Source: Thalassia testudinum | Taxonomy: Eukaryota; Streptophyta; Magnoliopsida; Alismatales; Hydrocharitaceae | Reading direction: 5' to 3' | Length of the DNA stretch: 64,000 nt | NCBI GenBank assembly: GCA_037157565.1 | Contig: JAZHRO010000039.1 | Span: 46,872,001 to 46,936,000 of the forward strand | In this document: piece after piece, positions 24,000 through 35,829 of the stretch | Layout: every line of letters starts with the position of its first letter | Numbering within the stretch: the first letter of the stretch is position 1 | Position numbers and translations under genes: made by a program | The notes under the pieces: model-generated | Database searches by the model: none | The model's input: the letters and a program-made list of their open reading frames with translations, nothing else | Told to the model about the DNA's origin: nothing

Positions 24000-24545
24000 C
24001 ATCAAACGTCTGGTCTAGGTATCAGACGTTTGGAAAACCTGTTTAAGACTTCTGGGAATTAAGTCAGACGTCTGATTCTAGACGGGATTCCTTCCTAACT
24101 TAGTTCAGACCTAAATAGGGTTTTAGTGCATGGCCATCAGACGATATACGGGATGTTTGGCCCTAGGTCTAGACATCTGAAAACCTATTGTACTATGGAA
24201 ATGGATTCCTAAGATAGGTTAACGGCTAGGAAATCTAACAAAGGAGATTTTGGATCAACTAAGGCTAAACGGTCACATATCAGACGTCTGGGGTCCTCTA
24301 CGGACGTCTGATATAAGCCTAACAGTCATAATCCTCAATGTTTACTTGGTAGCCAACGTTCTACTGATTGGATGTCTGGCACAAACATCAGACGTCTTCT
24401 AAGACATCTGAACTAAGGTCTAGACATCTGATGTCATCAGACAGAAGCTACAAAGTCTAGTCTAAGTTATTGGACGTCTGAGTCAACAGTCAGACGTCTT
24501 AAAAGTCACTATCAGATGTCTGATTTACAAATTAGACGTCTGATT
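24000..24545 (-). promoter_or_regulatory. CAGACGTCTG motif cluster in LTR-B2
   Basis: This is the counterpart of the cluster in B1, upstream of the LTR-B TATA box on the minus strand. Intact copies (for example near 24065, 24282 and 24303) are mixed with CpG-decayed forms such as CAGATGTCTG and GACATCTGA. Confidence 0.6.
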
Positions 24546-24784
24546 AGGTTGTCAGAACCCTATTTTAGTTTTCTAAGTTCTCTACGGAAAACCTAAGTAT
24601 CCTAAGGTTCTATAGGTGTTCCTAGGACTATTTTAAGGGTTCTTTGAGGCTCTTTAACATAAGATATAAGAAAGAAATAAAGAACAAAATAGAGAAACAT
24701 AATTACATAGAACAAAATAAAAGGAAATCTATTCTATTCTTATCTTCACGCTTCTTCAGGCTATCGCTTCTCTCGAAGCTCCTC

Positions 24785-27557
24785 TGTAATGACCCAATTC
24801 CCGAGTCCCTACGAGACACGAGAATCGGACCGACTCGACTAATCCCAAGACCTAGTCGTCCAACGAGGAAGTAACCAAAAGAGCAGTAAAATAAACCACA
24901 TTCAGCATGAATATAACTAGCAATAACAAAAATACAGCAGTAAGAAAAGGAACTACTACAGTATGTACCACCACAACAGTAGAACAACATTTATAACATA
25001 ACATGAACTACAAGTAAAGAAAAGTACAGAGAGTAACAAGAACTACTCACTACAGTGGAACAAAAAGGGGTACAAAAGAACTACGGTAACTCTATTGGAC
25101 CCTACTCGGCCCAGCGTCCTCTGCAGCGGCTGACCCTGGCTGCTCAACACTTGGTCCTGAAAAGTAACGAGTGTAACACGTCAGCGAAACGCTGAGTAGA
25201 GTGGCAACTAAAACTGAAGAAGCAGTAGAGTGTACAGTAGCTGTTATATTTTGTTACTTTCTTTATTTACGTCTTTCTATTATTTCACGATTTATTTATT
25301 TCTCAGATCCTTCACTTGATCTCGAATGTTCCTCGTGGGAACGATCTTGATTGCAGTCTTTTCCAAAAAGTAGAAGTAACACGTGGTGCTCTCCTGGCCG
25401 GGAGAGTCCCCCGTGGTGATCCTACCCTCAGTCAACCACCCCAAGGTCGCTGACAGACGTAGCTGTGACTACGGCACGCGCGATAAACGCACGGGTAGCT
25501 ACCCCGCACTGGCACGCGGTCAGTCGTTTCCGTTAACGGGTGCTCCCCAAAGCACAGCACGGAACCAGTATAGGGCAGAGCCCTCTCAGTAATAGGGGTC
25601 CAACCCCTCCACAGTCCACGCACCCTCGCCTGACTACCCTGATTTGCCCAGTGGGCCTAACAAGTCGGTGTAGGAGGCTAGAAGAACCCCAGGGCCCGTG
25701 GGGTAGCTAGTGCTCTCCCTACACTAGTAGCTCTCCTCGTTACTGCGTACGCGAGGGCCAGCAAGTCGGTGTACAGTGGCCAAACCCACCCCGGTCTCAA
25801 CCTGAGGGCGGCAAGCTCCCCTCTACACTAAGAGGTAATGTGTGCTCTCTTTGGTACCACATACCCAAGAGACAACACACTTCCACATTTCATTTCCTCA
25901 GTTCCATTCATTCTCTTTCCAGGAGTTCTACTCCTAATTCCCCGTAAAGTTCCAGCTCCTTTAACTCAGCTCATTTAGGTTTCACCGTTCCAGTTTTACG
26001 TTCATACAACCCATGTTTTCCATCATGTTTATTTATTCACAACAGGCAGCGGTTAAACCAATTTACAGGCACCTATTATTTCCTTTCCACTTTTCAGAGA
26101 CTGCAATATTTATATATTCCACTAGTTCTCCAGTCCTAGGATTCATGCCGTACCCTAGAATCTATCATACAATCTAGTTTTCCAGCCCTATGATTCATGC
26201 AATACCCTAGGATGTATCATTCAATCTAGTTTCTCATTCCTAGGATTCATGCAATGCCCTAGGTTCTATTAATTGTTCCATAATTGTAATAAATTATACT
26301 AACGAATTTAAAATCCACTCTACCAGCTACAACGGGAGTACTGGGGCGTGGTCGGAAATCCCGCGCGCCTCCGCAACCCCCGAGACTGCAATGGAATGGG
26401 ATCCTAACACAAGGATCAAACACAAGGAGTTTCTCAGAACAGTATATAATTACTGTAACCGGGTAGAGGATTTTATTCTGAAAAGAACGCAACTCGAAAC
26501 GCGGAAAACGGACTCCGAACGGGCCCTAAATGGGTCGAAAACGACGAAACAGTCCAAAATCAGACATCTGGAACCTCTTCCAGACGTCTTAAAATGTGGG
26601 TCAGATGGTACCTTCGTTCTGTGTAGTCCCTCAGACGTCCAGAAGCCTGCGGGGGCGTCTGGCCTAGTTTCCAGACATCCGATGGTCAACCCGGACGTCT
26701 GGAAGTCCTCTCCATCGTCTGGCACTGCGGCTAGACGTACGATTCGCGTTGGATGGCGAGTCTCGCGCCCTCCCGAGTAGAACCTACACGTATCCACTCC
26801 TCGCTCTCAGTACGACGGGTTGCAGACGAAGGCACGGTGGATGGCTGCATGGCCGTACGTGCGAAAAAGGAAGAATGACGAAATAACTTACTTTGAAGAC
26901 GTCTGGACAGTCCTCCAGACGTCTTCACCGTCGTCTGGTTGGAAGGCCAGACGTCTGATTTTGGAAAAACTTCCAGAATCAGAGCTCGACTTGCTCTCCG
27001 CCCGCGACACACGGCCGCGCCGCGCCCCGTCCGCCTGCTACTCGAGTTGCAGCAGCCCTCTCGGGACACTCCAAGCCCGCTGCTCCACCGCCGGCCGGCT
27101 CTAGCTGCCCCGGCAAGCTCGAGCCCTCACGATCGAGCGTCTCCTCCCTCGCACAACACCTCCTCTCGCACACTTGCTGCGCCCGCTGCTGCCGCCGCTC
27201 GCTCTCGCATCGGTTGGAAGAAGAAGAAGGAAGCGGAGGAGATGAGAGTGAGGGAGAGGGCCTTATAAGGCCGCGCGGGGAGAGAGAGAGAGAGAGAGCG
27301 CAGCACTGCGCCCTGCAGGAGGAGAGAGGGAAAAAGAGGGAAAGGAGTGGCGGTTGCAGGTCTGCGCGCGCCTGCGCGCAGACGCAACCCAGTACGCCGC
27401 AGAAATTAAATCCCAGACGTCTGGAAGGGGTTCCAGGCGTCTGGTCAGACATCTGGGCCACCTCCCAGACGTCTGGAAGGGGTTCCAGACGTCTGGTCAG
27501 ACATCTGGGCCACCTCCCAGATGTCTTAAAAAATGTCTTGAAGCCGCGTTCGTAACA
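24785..27557 (-). repeat. 3' LTR of element A
   Basis: 2773 bp. Minus-strand order: TGTTACGAACGCGG start (27557), motif cluster, palindromic TATA (27259-27272), AG/CT tract, GC-rich block (about 27000-27240), hairpin (26955-26982), second motif cluster (26570-26960), 52-bp-type repeats (26130-26270), and a long tail ending at 24785. It is longer than the 5' LTR partly through a stretch near 24975-25010 that the other copy lacks. Confidence 0.92.
27259..27272 (-). promoter_or_regulatory. TATA box of the 3' LTR of element A
   Basis: GGCCTTATAAGGCC is a perfect palindrome around TATAA, about 290 bases from the LTR start, followed on the minus strand by the GC-rich leader. An (AG)n tract lies on its upstream side. 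Confidence 0.6.
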
Positions 27558-27646
27558 ATATAACAAACTCAAAGGAAGTTTCGTCCCCGAAACTTGCGCT
27601 AACTAGGGTGCGGGAGAAAAAAACGTCATATAAAAACATAACAAAC
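27558..27646 (-). other. 3' untranslated end of element A with degenerate polypurine tract
   Basis: Read on the minus strand it contains GTTTCGGGGACGAAACTTCC, the conserved block found just before the 3' LTR in chromoviruses. The purine run that should touch the LTR is degraded. A short direct duplication (AACAAACTCAAAG) occurs at about 27562 and 27640. Confidence 0.6.
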
Positions 27647-30600
27647 TCAAAGAGGACCGAAGCCGGTCTGAAAAGACGTACCCGCGAAGAGCTCCGGGTA
27701 CCGCTCCCGCATTGCCGCCTCAGGCTCCCAGGTAGCCTCCTCGTACCGCTGGCTCCTCCACAAAACCTTCACCAGGGGTACCTGCTTTCGTCACAAACTG
27801 CGGACGGCTCGGTCAAGAATCTGCACTGGCCGCTCGGGGTAGGTCAGGTCGTCGCCCACCCCGACGCTCTCGTGACTAAGTACGTGACTGGGATCGGCTA
27901 CGTACTTCCTGAGGTTGGACACGTGGAACACATCGTGCACACCAGAAAGCTGAGGAGGGAGGGCAAGTCTGTATCGTGCGCTCAGACTGTCCGTCCATCT
28001 GGGGGTGGTAAGCTGTACTAAACCTCAACCGCGTCCCCAGGGCCTGCTGAAACTCAGCCCAAAACTGGGACGTAAAGCGGGTATCCCGGTCGGATACGAT
28101 CTCCCACGGAACTCCGTGTAGTCGTACCATGTCGCGGATATACCTCTCTGCCAACTGTGCTGGTCCCAAAGTGACTCGGATCGGCAAGAATCGTGCTGTC
28201 TTCGTCAGTCTATCCACAATTACCCAGACTGCGTCGTGTCCTCGCTGGGTAACAGGTAAGCCCACCACCAAGTCCATGGTGATGCTCTCCCACTTCCACT
28301 CTGGCACTGGAAGCGGTTGTAGCGGCCCTGCAGGCCTCTGATGCTCGACTTTCACCTGCTGGCACACTAAGCACTACTGCACGAATTCACCCACATCCCG
28401 CTTCATCCCCCTCCACCAAAACTCGCGTCTCAAGTCGTGGTACATCTTCGTGTTTCCGGGATGTATGGTGAATCTGGAACCGTGTGCCTCAGTCAGGAGC
28501 TCTCTCAACAGCTCCTCGTCCCTGGGAACGCACAACCGTCTGCTCAGGCGTAGCACCTGGCCTGTGAAAGAGAAGTCCCCTGGGTCTCCTGACAGTATTC
28601 TGTCGCGCAAGGACTGCAAGTACGGATCGGCCATTTGTCCTATGATGGTGCGGTCTATCAGCTCTGGCCTAGTCTGTCGTGTCAAAGTCACTACCCCACA
28701 GTGCCCCTGTAACTCTAGGAGTCGCCAACTGCCTACCTCCTCCAAAAGGCTCCAACTCTGTAACTGTAAACTGGCCAAGTGTGTGGGCACCTTCCGGCTC
28801 AAGGCGTCAGCCACCACATTGGCCTTGCCCGGGTGATAGGAAATGCTGCAGTAATAGTCCTTCAGGAGCTCCAACCAACGTCTCTGTCTCATGTTGAGCT
28901 CCTTCTGATAAAAAAGGTATCTGAGGCTCTTGTGATCTGTGAAAATCGCGAAGTTCTCACCGTACAAGTAGTACCTCCAGGTCTTCAGCGCGAAGACGAC
29001 AGCTGCCAACTCCAAGTCGTGGATAGGGTAGGTATGCTCATGGGGCTTTAGTTGCCGCGAAGCGTAAGCGACAACGTGACCCCTCTGCATGAGCACACCT
29101 CCTAACCCCTGCAAGGAGGCATCCGTGTACACAACGAACCCGCCACTACTGTTAGGGATGGTGAGCACGGGAGCCGAGGTCAACCTCTCCTTCAGCTCCT
29201 AAAAACATGCCTCATAGGCGTCTGTCCAAGTGAAGGGCATGCTCTTCCGGGTCAACTGTGTCATGGGACGCGCAATCTGTGAAAAACCTCTGATGAATCG
29301 TCTGTAGTAGCCTACCAGTCCTAGGAAACTGCGAATCTCGGTGACTGAACGAGGTCTCTCCCACCTGAGCACTGCCTCGACCTTAGTTGGGTCCACCGCC
29401 AAGCCGTCCCCAGAGATCACATGACCTAAGAAGGTCACCTCCCTCAACCAGAACTCGCACTTGCTGTATTTGGCGTACAGCCTACGTCGTCTCAGTGTGT
29501 CCAGAACCATCCGCAAGTGCTGTCCGTGCTGTGTCTGATCTCGAGAATAGATGAGTACATCATCAATGAATACCACCACGAACTGGTCCAAGTATGATCT
29601 AAACACCCGGTTCATCAGGTCCATGAAAGCAGTGGGGGCATTGGTCAGCCCAAACGGCATGACCAAAAACTCGTAGTGTCTGTACCGGGTGCGGAAAGCT
29701 GTCTTGGAGACTTCTGCCTCCCTGATCCTCAACTGGTGGTATCCAGAACTCAAGTCGATCTTGGAGAACCCCGTGGCACCTCGCAACTGGTCAAACAAGT
29801 CGTCGATCCTCGGCAGCGGATATCTGTTCTTGATGGTGACCCTATTAAGCTGTCGATAGTCCACACAAAGGCGTAGGGTACCATCCTTCTTCTTCACAAA
29901 CAGTACCGGGGCTCCCCAGGGAGACGCACTGAGCCTCACAAAGCCCTTCTCCAAAAGATCCTGCAACTGAGACTTGAGCTCTCGTAGCTCAAGCGGTGCC
30001 ATCCTGTATGGCGCGGTGGAGATGAGGCTGGTCCCTGGTACTAGTGAGATCTCAAACTCGATCTCACGCTTGGGCGGTAGTCCTGGTAACTCATCTAGGA
30101 ACACGTCAGGGTACTCTCTGACCACCGGGATGCTCTGGAAGTCTGCCACAGGGCTGGGCTCTGCCACCACACAAGCTAGGAAGCCCTCACACCCCTGGCT
30201 CAAAAGTCTCACCGCCCGAAGTGCCGAAGTGCACCTGAAGCCTCCGTCCACTGGCTGTCCGTGAAACTCGAAAGTAGGCAACTCCGGCATGGAGAAGACA
30301 ATCTTCTTCTCAAAACAGTCCACCAAGGCGTGGTAAGCGGACAGCCAGTCCATCCCCAGAATTACGCCAAAGTCCTCCATCTGTATCATAATCAGGTCAG
30401 CTGGCAGGCTATGTCCCCCGACGCTGACCTCGCAATCCGTGTACACCTCCTCAGCTACAAACAGCTGACCACTCGGACCTCTGATTACGAACGGATTCTC
30501 TAACAGCGTATAGTCCTGGCCCAAATTAACTGTGAAACTGGCTGTGACAAACGAGTGCGTAGCACCGGAATCGAAAAGTGTGTAAACGAGTCTGCCAGAA

Positions 30601-31967
30601 ACTGAAACCATACTTGCCACCACCGATCCCGAAGCTCTGGCATCCCTGTGTGTTAGGGCGTTGATACGCCCCTCAGCTCTAGGTGCGGATGAAGCAGCCA
30701 CACTCTGCGTCGGACGGGTAGGTGCTGGCCAGTACCCTCCTTGTGACTGCTGTCCTCCTCCTCACGCCTGGGAACCGCGGCCTCCTGCGCGCCCTCCAGT
30801 GCTTTGCGCGGGAAGTATCTGCTGACCTCCTGCCCTAGACGGGCAGTCCCTCCTGATGTGGCCCGGCTGGCCACACTGGTAACAGAGGAGAACCCGACTC
30901 CCACCCTCAGTGGGTCCCTGCTGTCGGCTGGGTGGGGGTCCGGTGCTGGCGACTGGCCCCTGTCGAGGGCCCCCAAAGGCCACTGATGGCCCTGCAAAAC
31001 GTGACGGCTCTCCTGCGGACGCCACGTGTCTCCTCTCTCGCCGGCCCTGTGAAAAGTCTGGCTGAAAGGGCCTCTTCCGCCCGCCGTCGGTGTCTCGCGC
31101 GGACGGGTTGGTCTCGTCGTAAGTCATGGCTGCCTCCACCACCCTCATAAACGTAGGCAGCTTCAGGGGTTTGACATACCCCCGAATCGCAGGCCAGAGC
31201 CCCTCGGTGAACCTCCAAAGGCGCTCCTCTTCAGTGACTACCGCTGTCGCTGCAAAGCGGGACAGCTCCAGGAAACGCGTGCGGTACGCGCTCACGGTCA
31301 TCGTCCCTTGGCGGAGAGTGTGGAACTCCCGCCTCCTTTGGTCTTGCCACGTCTGGGGAAAGTACTGCTCGCAGAAGAGGGTGAGGAACCGGTCCCAGGT
31401 CGACTCGTCCCTCTCCTGTCCCCGGACCGCCCTCCACCACCTGTGTGCCGCACTCTCCAGCTGGTACGTGGCAAAGGCCACGCGACACTCCGCTGGGGGG
31501 CGAAGGGTGTCGAAAATCTTTTCCAGCTGCTTGAGCCAGTCCTCTGCCTCGGTCGGGTCCTCATCCCCCTTGAAGGAGGGGGGCTTCAGCTTCCGGAACT
31601 GCCCGAAGTGCTCGAAGTGGGGCTGCAGTGAAGATGCTGGTGCACCTCCAGGAAAAGGTGCCTCGTGCACAGAAGTGTCGGAGGAAGGTGGGGGTGGCGG
31701 CGGCCCATCCCCTCCCCTGTGTCCAGCGCCGCGTCCGTCGTGTGGTCCCACAGAGGACTCCCCATCCGCAGCCCCAGGGTGAGGGGCTCGGGGCGGTGGG
31801 TGGAGCTCCTCTCGCACAGTGTCCCGTATCAGCTGGGCGAGGTCCTAGGCCTGGATGCCCGGGAGTAGCGACTGGTCCACTGAGGCGTCGGCAACGGCAC
31901 GCCCACCTCGCCGACCTTGTCCTCGGTCGCTCCCGCGACCTGTCTCGCCAGTCCCGCGACGAGGCAT
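27647..31967 (-). pseudogene. gag-pol of element A (Tekay-like polyprotein)
   Basis: One reading frame encodes Gag, protease, RT, RNase H and integrase of the chromovirus. Start ATG at 31967-31965 (MPRRGTGE); stop codon TAG at codon 41 (31845-31847). Gag follows, with the zinc knuckle CYQCGQPGHIRRDC near 30845-30886, and a TGA near 30762. The protease DSGATHSF lies near 30590, and RT carries SSGYHQ and FIDDVLIYS (near 29558). Then a TAG at 29199-29201, RNase H (YTDASLQG), the integrase zinc finger and a TAG at 28371-28373. The core has catalytic D in MDLVVG, D in SDRDTRF and E in QSERTIQT. Right after that, about 130 codons are deleted and the frame shifts into the C-terminal block ([13 protein letters not shown] ..., with one more TGA), ending at 27647. 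Most stops look like C-to-T decay of Q or R codons. Confidence 0.9.
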
Positions 31968-32134
31968 TTCCTGCAAGGACACGCAAAACAAAACGAAACA
32001 CGTCAATATGGAACGATACCTAACAAAAACGTCTAAGAGCTCATGTCAAAAGATATGTTGTGGTGGCCACTCTAGTTATAGACATGTGAATTGGTTATTT
32101 TCCAGTCAGTTGATTCACTTCTCGGGACGACCTT

Positions 32135-32146
32135 GCTCTGATACCA
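32135..32146 (-). other. Primer binding site of element A (initiator Met tRNA)
   Basis: The minus strand reads TGGTATCAGAGC, the exact complement of the 3' end of plant initiator Met-tRNA, three bases after the 5' LTR. This is the standard primer site of chromoviruses and confirms which LTR is the 5' one. Confidence 0.93.
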
Positions 32147-33889
32147 TCTTGTAACGACCCAATTCCTGAGTCCCTACGAGACACGAGAACCGGACCGACT
32201 CGACTAATCTCAAGACCTAGTCGCCCAATGACGAAGTAACCAAAAGAGCAGTAAAATAAACAACATTCAGCATGAATATAACTAGCAGTAACAAAAATAC
32301 AGCAGTAAGAAAAGAAACTACTACAGCATGTACCACCACACGAACTACAAGTAAAGAAAAGTATAGAGAGTAACAAGAACTACTCACTACAGTGGAACAA
32401 AAAGGGCTACAAAAGAACTGCGGTAACTCTACTGGACCCTACTCGGCCCAGCATCCTCTGCAGCTGCTGACCCTGGCTGCTCAACACCTGGTTCTAAAAA
32501 GTAACAAGTGTAACATGTCAGCGAAACGCTGAGTAGAGCGGCAACTAAAACTGAAGAAGCAGTAGAGTGTACAGTAGCTGTTATATTTTGTTACTTTCTT
32601 TATTTACGTCTTTCTATTATTTCACGATTTATTTATTTCTCAGATCCTTCACTTGATCTCGAATGTTCCTCGTGGGAACGATCTTGATTGCAGTCTTTTC
32701 CAAAAAGTAGAAGTAACACGTGGTGCTCTCCTGGCCGGGAGAGTCCCCCGTGGTGATCCTACCCTCAGTCAACCACCCCAAGGTCGCTGACAGACGTAGC
32801 TGTGACTACGGCACGCGCGATAAACGCACGGGTAGCTACCCCGCACTGGCACGCGGTCAGTCGTTTCCGTTAACGGGTGCTCCCCAAAGCACAGCACGGA
32901 ACCAGTATAGGGCAGAGCCCTCTCAGTAACAGGGGTCCAACCCCTCCACAGTCCACGCACCCTCGCCTGACTACCCTGATTTGCCCAGTGGGCCTAACAA
33001 GTCGGTGTAGGAGGCTAGAAGAACCCCAGGGCCCGTGGGGTAGCTAGTGCTCTCCCTACACTAGTAGCTCTCCTCGTTACTGCGTACGCGAGGGCCAGCA
33101 AGTCGGTGTACAGTGGCCAAACCCACCCCGGTCTCAACCTGAGGGCGGCAAGCTCCCCTCTACACTAAGAGGTAATGTGTGCTCTCTTTGGTACCACATA
33201 CCCAAGAGACAACACACTTCCACATTTCATTTCCTCAGTTCCATTCATTCTCTTTCCAGGAGTTCTACTCCTAATTCCCCGTAAAGTTCCAGCTCCTTTA
33301 ACTCAGCTCATTTAGGTTTCACCGTTCCAGTTTTACGTTCATACAACCCATGTTTTCCATCATGTTTATTTATTCACAACAGGCAGTGGTTAAACCAATT
33401 TACAGGCACCTATTATTTCCTTTCCACTTTTCAGAGACTGCAATATTTATATATTCCACTAGTTCTCCAGTCCTAGGATTCATGCCGTACCCTAGGATCT
33501 ATCATACAATCTAGTTTTCCAGCCCTAGGATTCATGCAATACCCTAGGATTTATCATTCAATCTAGTTTCTCATTCCTAGGATTCATGCAATGCCCTAGG
33601 TTCTATTAATTGTTCCATAATTGTAACAAATTATACTAACGAATTTGAAAGCCACTCTACCAGCTACAACGGGAGTACTGGGGGCGTGGTCGGAAATCCC
33701 GCGCGCCTCCGCAACCCCCGAGACTGTAATGGAATGGGGTCCTAACACAAGGATCAAACATAAGGAGTTTCTTATAACAGTATATAATTACTGTAACCGG
33801 GTAGAGGATTTTATTCCGAAGAGAACGTAACTTGAAACACGGAAAACGGACTCCGAACGGGCCCTAAACAGGTCGAAAACGACGAAACA

Positions 33890-34290
33890 GTCCAAAATCA
33901 GACGTCTGGAACCTCTTCCAGACGTCTTAAAATGTGGGTCAGATGGTACCTTCGTTCTATGTAGTCCCTCAGACGTTCAGAAGCCTACGAGGGCATCTGG
34001 CCTAGTTTCCAGACGTCCGATGGTCAACCCGGACGTCTGGAAGTCCTCTCCGTCGTCTGGCACTGCGGCCAGACGTTCGATTCGCGTTGGATGGCGAGTC
34101 TCGCGCCCTCCCGAGCAGAACCTGCACGTATCCACTCCTCGCTCTCAGTACGACGGGTTGCAGACGAAGGCGCGGCGGACGGCTGCATGGCCGTACGCGC
34201 GAAAAAGGAAGAAGGACGAAATAACTTACTTGCCAGACGTCTGGACAGTCCTCCAGACGTCTTCACCGTCGTCTGGTTGGAAGCCCAGAC
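33890..34290 (-). promoter_or_regulatory. Downstream CAGACGTCTG motif cluster of LTR-A
   Basis: Nine or so copies of CAGACGTCTG or one-base variants (near 33898, 33918, 34010, 34030, 34234 and 34253) lie on the transcribed side of the TATA box. The upstream cluster at 34745-34830 completes a pair that brackets the core promoter and GC-rich leader. All LTR-A copies covering this part share the arrangement. Confidence 0.6.
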
Positions 34291-34292
34291 TT

Positions 34293-34320
34293 CTGATTCT
34301 GGAAAAACTTCCAGAATCAG
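34293..34320. other. Conserved hairpin of LTR-A
   Basis: Arms CTGATTCTGGAA and TTCCAGAATCAG with a 4-base loop. It is kept at 1731-1758, 26955-26982 (one G-T pair), 54057-54084 and, as a shorter form with a compensated pair, at 52490-52507. It always lies at the edge between the GC-rich block and the downstream motif cluster. Confidence 0.75.
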
Positions 34321-34606
34321 AGCTCGACTCGCTCTTCGCCCGCGACGCACGGCCGCACCGCGCCCCATCCACCTGCTGCTCGAGCTGCAGCAGCCCTCCC
34401 GCGACACTCCACGCCCACTGCTCCCCCGCCGGCCGGCTCTAGCTGCCCCGACAAGCTCAAGCCCTCACGGTCAAGCATCTCCTCCCTCGCGCAACACCTC
34501 CTCCCGCACACTTGCCGCGGCTGCTGCTGCCACCGCTCGCTCGCTCTCGCACCGGCTGGAAGAAGAAGAAGGAAGCGGAGGAGATGAGAGTGAGGGAGAG
34601 GGCGAG

Positions 34607-34620
34607 GGCCTTATAAGGCC
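34607..34620 (-). promoter_or_regulatory. TATA box of the 5' LTR of element A
   Basis: GGCCTTATAAGGCC, about 230 bases from the LTR start. It would drive genomic RNA on the minus strand through the GC-rich block toward gag. Confidence 0.65.
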
Positions 34621-35023
34621 GCGCGGGGAGAGAGAGAGAGAGAGCGCAGCACTGCGCCCTGCAGGAGGAGAGAGGGAAAAAGAGGGAAAGGAGCGGCGGT
34701 TGCAGGTCTGCGCGCGCCTGCGCGCAGACACAATCCCGTACACCGCAGAAATTAAATCCCAGATGTCTGGAAGGGGTTCCAGACGTCTGGTCAGACGTCT
34801 GGGCCACCTCCCAGACGTCTTAGAAAACGTCTTGAAGCCGTGTTCGTAACATCCTCTGTTCTCTGTCAAGCTCCTCCAATCCACCATGGATGCGAGCTCG
34901 AACTCTGTCTAAACACGTCTCCATTTGCAATTAACCTGAAATCTAAGACTTCAAGTACAAATGTTAAATAACACGTGTTTTGTTATCATCAAAATAAACG
35001 ATCGTGGTGCTCTAGCACCAACA

Positions 35024-35178
35024 GTTAAAACTTGACAATGCATTATGGGCTTACAGTATGGCTTTCAAAACCCCAATTAGCATGTCACCTTTTTGCCTTA
35101 TTTTTGGCAAGGCATGCCACCTCCTGGTTGAACTAGAACATAGAGCTTATTGGGCGATAAAAGACTTTAATTACAATT
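35024..35178 (+). pseudogene. Remainder of element B integrase
   Basis: Continues the frame broken at 23246: KLDNALWAY, then [27 protein letters not shown]. This is the typical Athila integrase tail (GKACHLPVELEH in the family). The frame fades after about 35178, where the sequence becomes CTATAAAAAACCCTAGC, the promoter part of a different LTR. The rest of pol and the 3' LTR of element B are missing. Confidence 0.8.
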
Positions 35179-35811
35179 ACTATAAAAAACCCTAGCTACC
35201 CCCCCTCTCTTATTATCTTTTCCACTTCCAAAACACCAACTACAACACAACCTTCTCCTACTCTACACGCCTTCCCCTTGGAGATTCTCAGGTGCATGTT
35301 CGCATCTACTTCGTCGTCACCGTCTACGCTCGCCTTCAAGGCTTTAGATAATTCTTGTTTACTTTTTCATTGTTCTAGTTGTAATAGAAATTATTTCTAA
35401 TATGGTTCTACTTGTAAACATTCTCTTATTTTGTATTCGAACTCTTATTTGCAATAAAAGTTATAGTTATTTCATTTCATTCTCTTCTTGTCTTCAAGTA
35501 CTTAGTTTATTTCTATTATTTGTTCTAGTTGCTAGTTCTAGTTATTACTTACTATTAGTTCTAGTTTTAGTTTTAGTTCCAATCGCTCTAGTTCAACTTG
35601 ATATTATAGTCTTTATCTATTTGCCTACTCCGTAGATCTTAGGACAGTGATCTAGTTTCTTAGCCTCCATGCAAACGACTCGGACTCCAACTTTGAAAAC
35701 CTCAATTTCCATATTTACAAGTTCAACTTGAAAGAAATATTAAAAGATTCTACGCACATTTACTACGATGAACGTGCATTTTCGCGCTTATGTTCGCGAA
35801 TAGAATATTTT

Positions 35812-35829
35812 TGGCATCATTGTCGGGAA
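35812..35829 (+). other. Primer binding site of element C (tRNA-Asp type, decayed)
   Basis: TGGCATCATTGTCGGGAA differs from the tRNA-Asp complement at five positions, every one a C-to-T or G-to-A change, as expected from decay of methylated cytosines. Confidence 0.7.

Larger units (their letters stand above)
24785..34851 (-). mobile_element. Complete Tekay-like chromovirus A (Ty3/gypsy)
   Basis: A 10,067-bp element on the minus strand: 5' LTR 32150-34851, initiator-Met primer site, gag-pol pseudogene 31967-27647, 3' LTR 24785-27557. It starts TG and ends CA and is flanked by TCCTC at 24780-24784 and 34852-34856. It is nested in solo LTR B2. The Tekay assignment rests on the C-terminal integrase block ([34 protein letters not shown]) and the FIDDVLIYS polymerase site. 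At least five in-frame stops and an integrase deletion make it non-autonomous. Confidence 0.93.
32150..34851 (-). repeat. 5' LTR of element A
   Basis: 2702 bp, from TGTTACGAACACGG (34851 downward) to GGGTCGTTACA (32150). It has the same internal order as the 3' LTR. The promoter part lies close to the start: a CAGACGTCTG cluster (34745-34830), an AG tract, the palindromic TATA (34607-34620), then a GC-rich transcribed block. About 2.4 kb of R-U5 follow, which is unusually long. Similarity to the 3' LTR is patchy (see findings). Confidence 0.92.
23247..35023 (-). mobile_element. Solo LTR B2 (copia-like), itself interrupted by element A
   Basis: A second copy of LTR-B on the minus strand: 23247-24784 plus 34857-35023, about 1705 bp in all. 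Its flanks are GTTAA at 23242-23246 and 35024-35028. Removing it restores the integrase reading frame of element B exactly (..KDWLLKL..). The minus-strand start is TGTTGGTGCTAGAGCACC (35023 downward) and the end ..GCAATTACA (23247). It has a reverse TATA (TATTTATAG) near 23883-23892 and a CAGACGTCTG cluster at 24000-24545. Element A sits in it with TCCTC duplications. Confidence 0.9.
12264..35178 (+). mobile_element. Athila-like gypsy element B, interrupted and 3'-truncated
   Basis: Order: 5' LTR (12264-17077), primer site (17083-17100), leader, gag (from about 18461), protease, RT, RNase H and integrase (20130-23246), then the rest of the integrase at 35024-35178. Insertion of LTR-B2, and of element A inside it, separates the last two parts. 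All genes carry stops. The 3' end is lost: at about 35179 the sequence changes into the LTR of another element (C). The retroviral-like polyprotein has the Athila hallmark protease motif LLDLGA and the FIDDFS polymerase site. Confidence 0.8.

Noticed and set aside
25383..25592. Identical 69-residue open frame in LTR-A copies (also 32720-32929, relatives at 3159-3365 and in copies 1 and 3)
   Set aside because: It is repeated because the LTR is repeated. The frame is broken or shifted in the other copies, has no domain, and the LTR is non-coding here.
28129..30503. Plus-strand frames of 60-128 residues opposite element A gag-pol
   Set aside because: They are antisense shadows of the polyprotein, whose minus-strand frame has all the domains.
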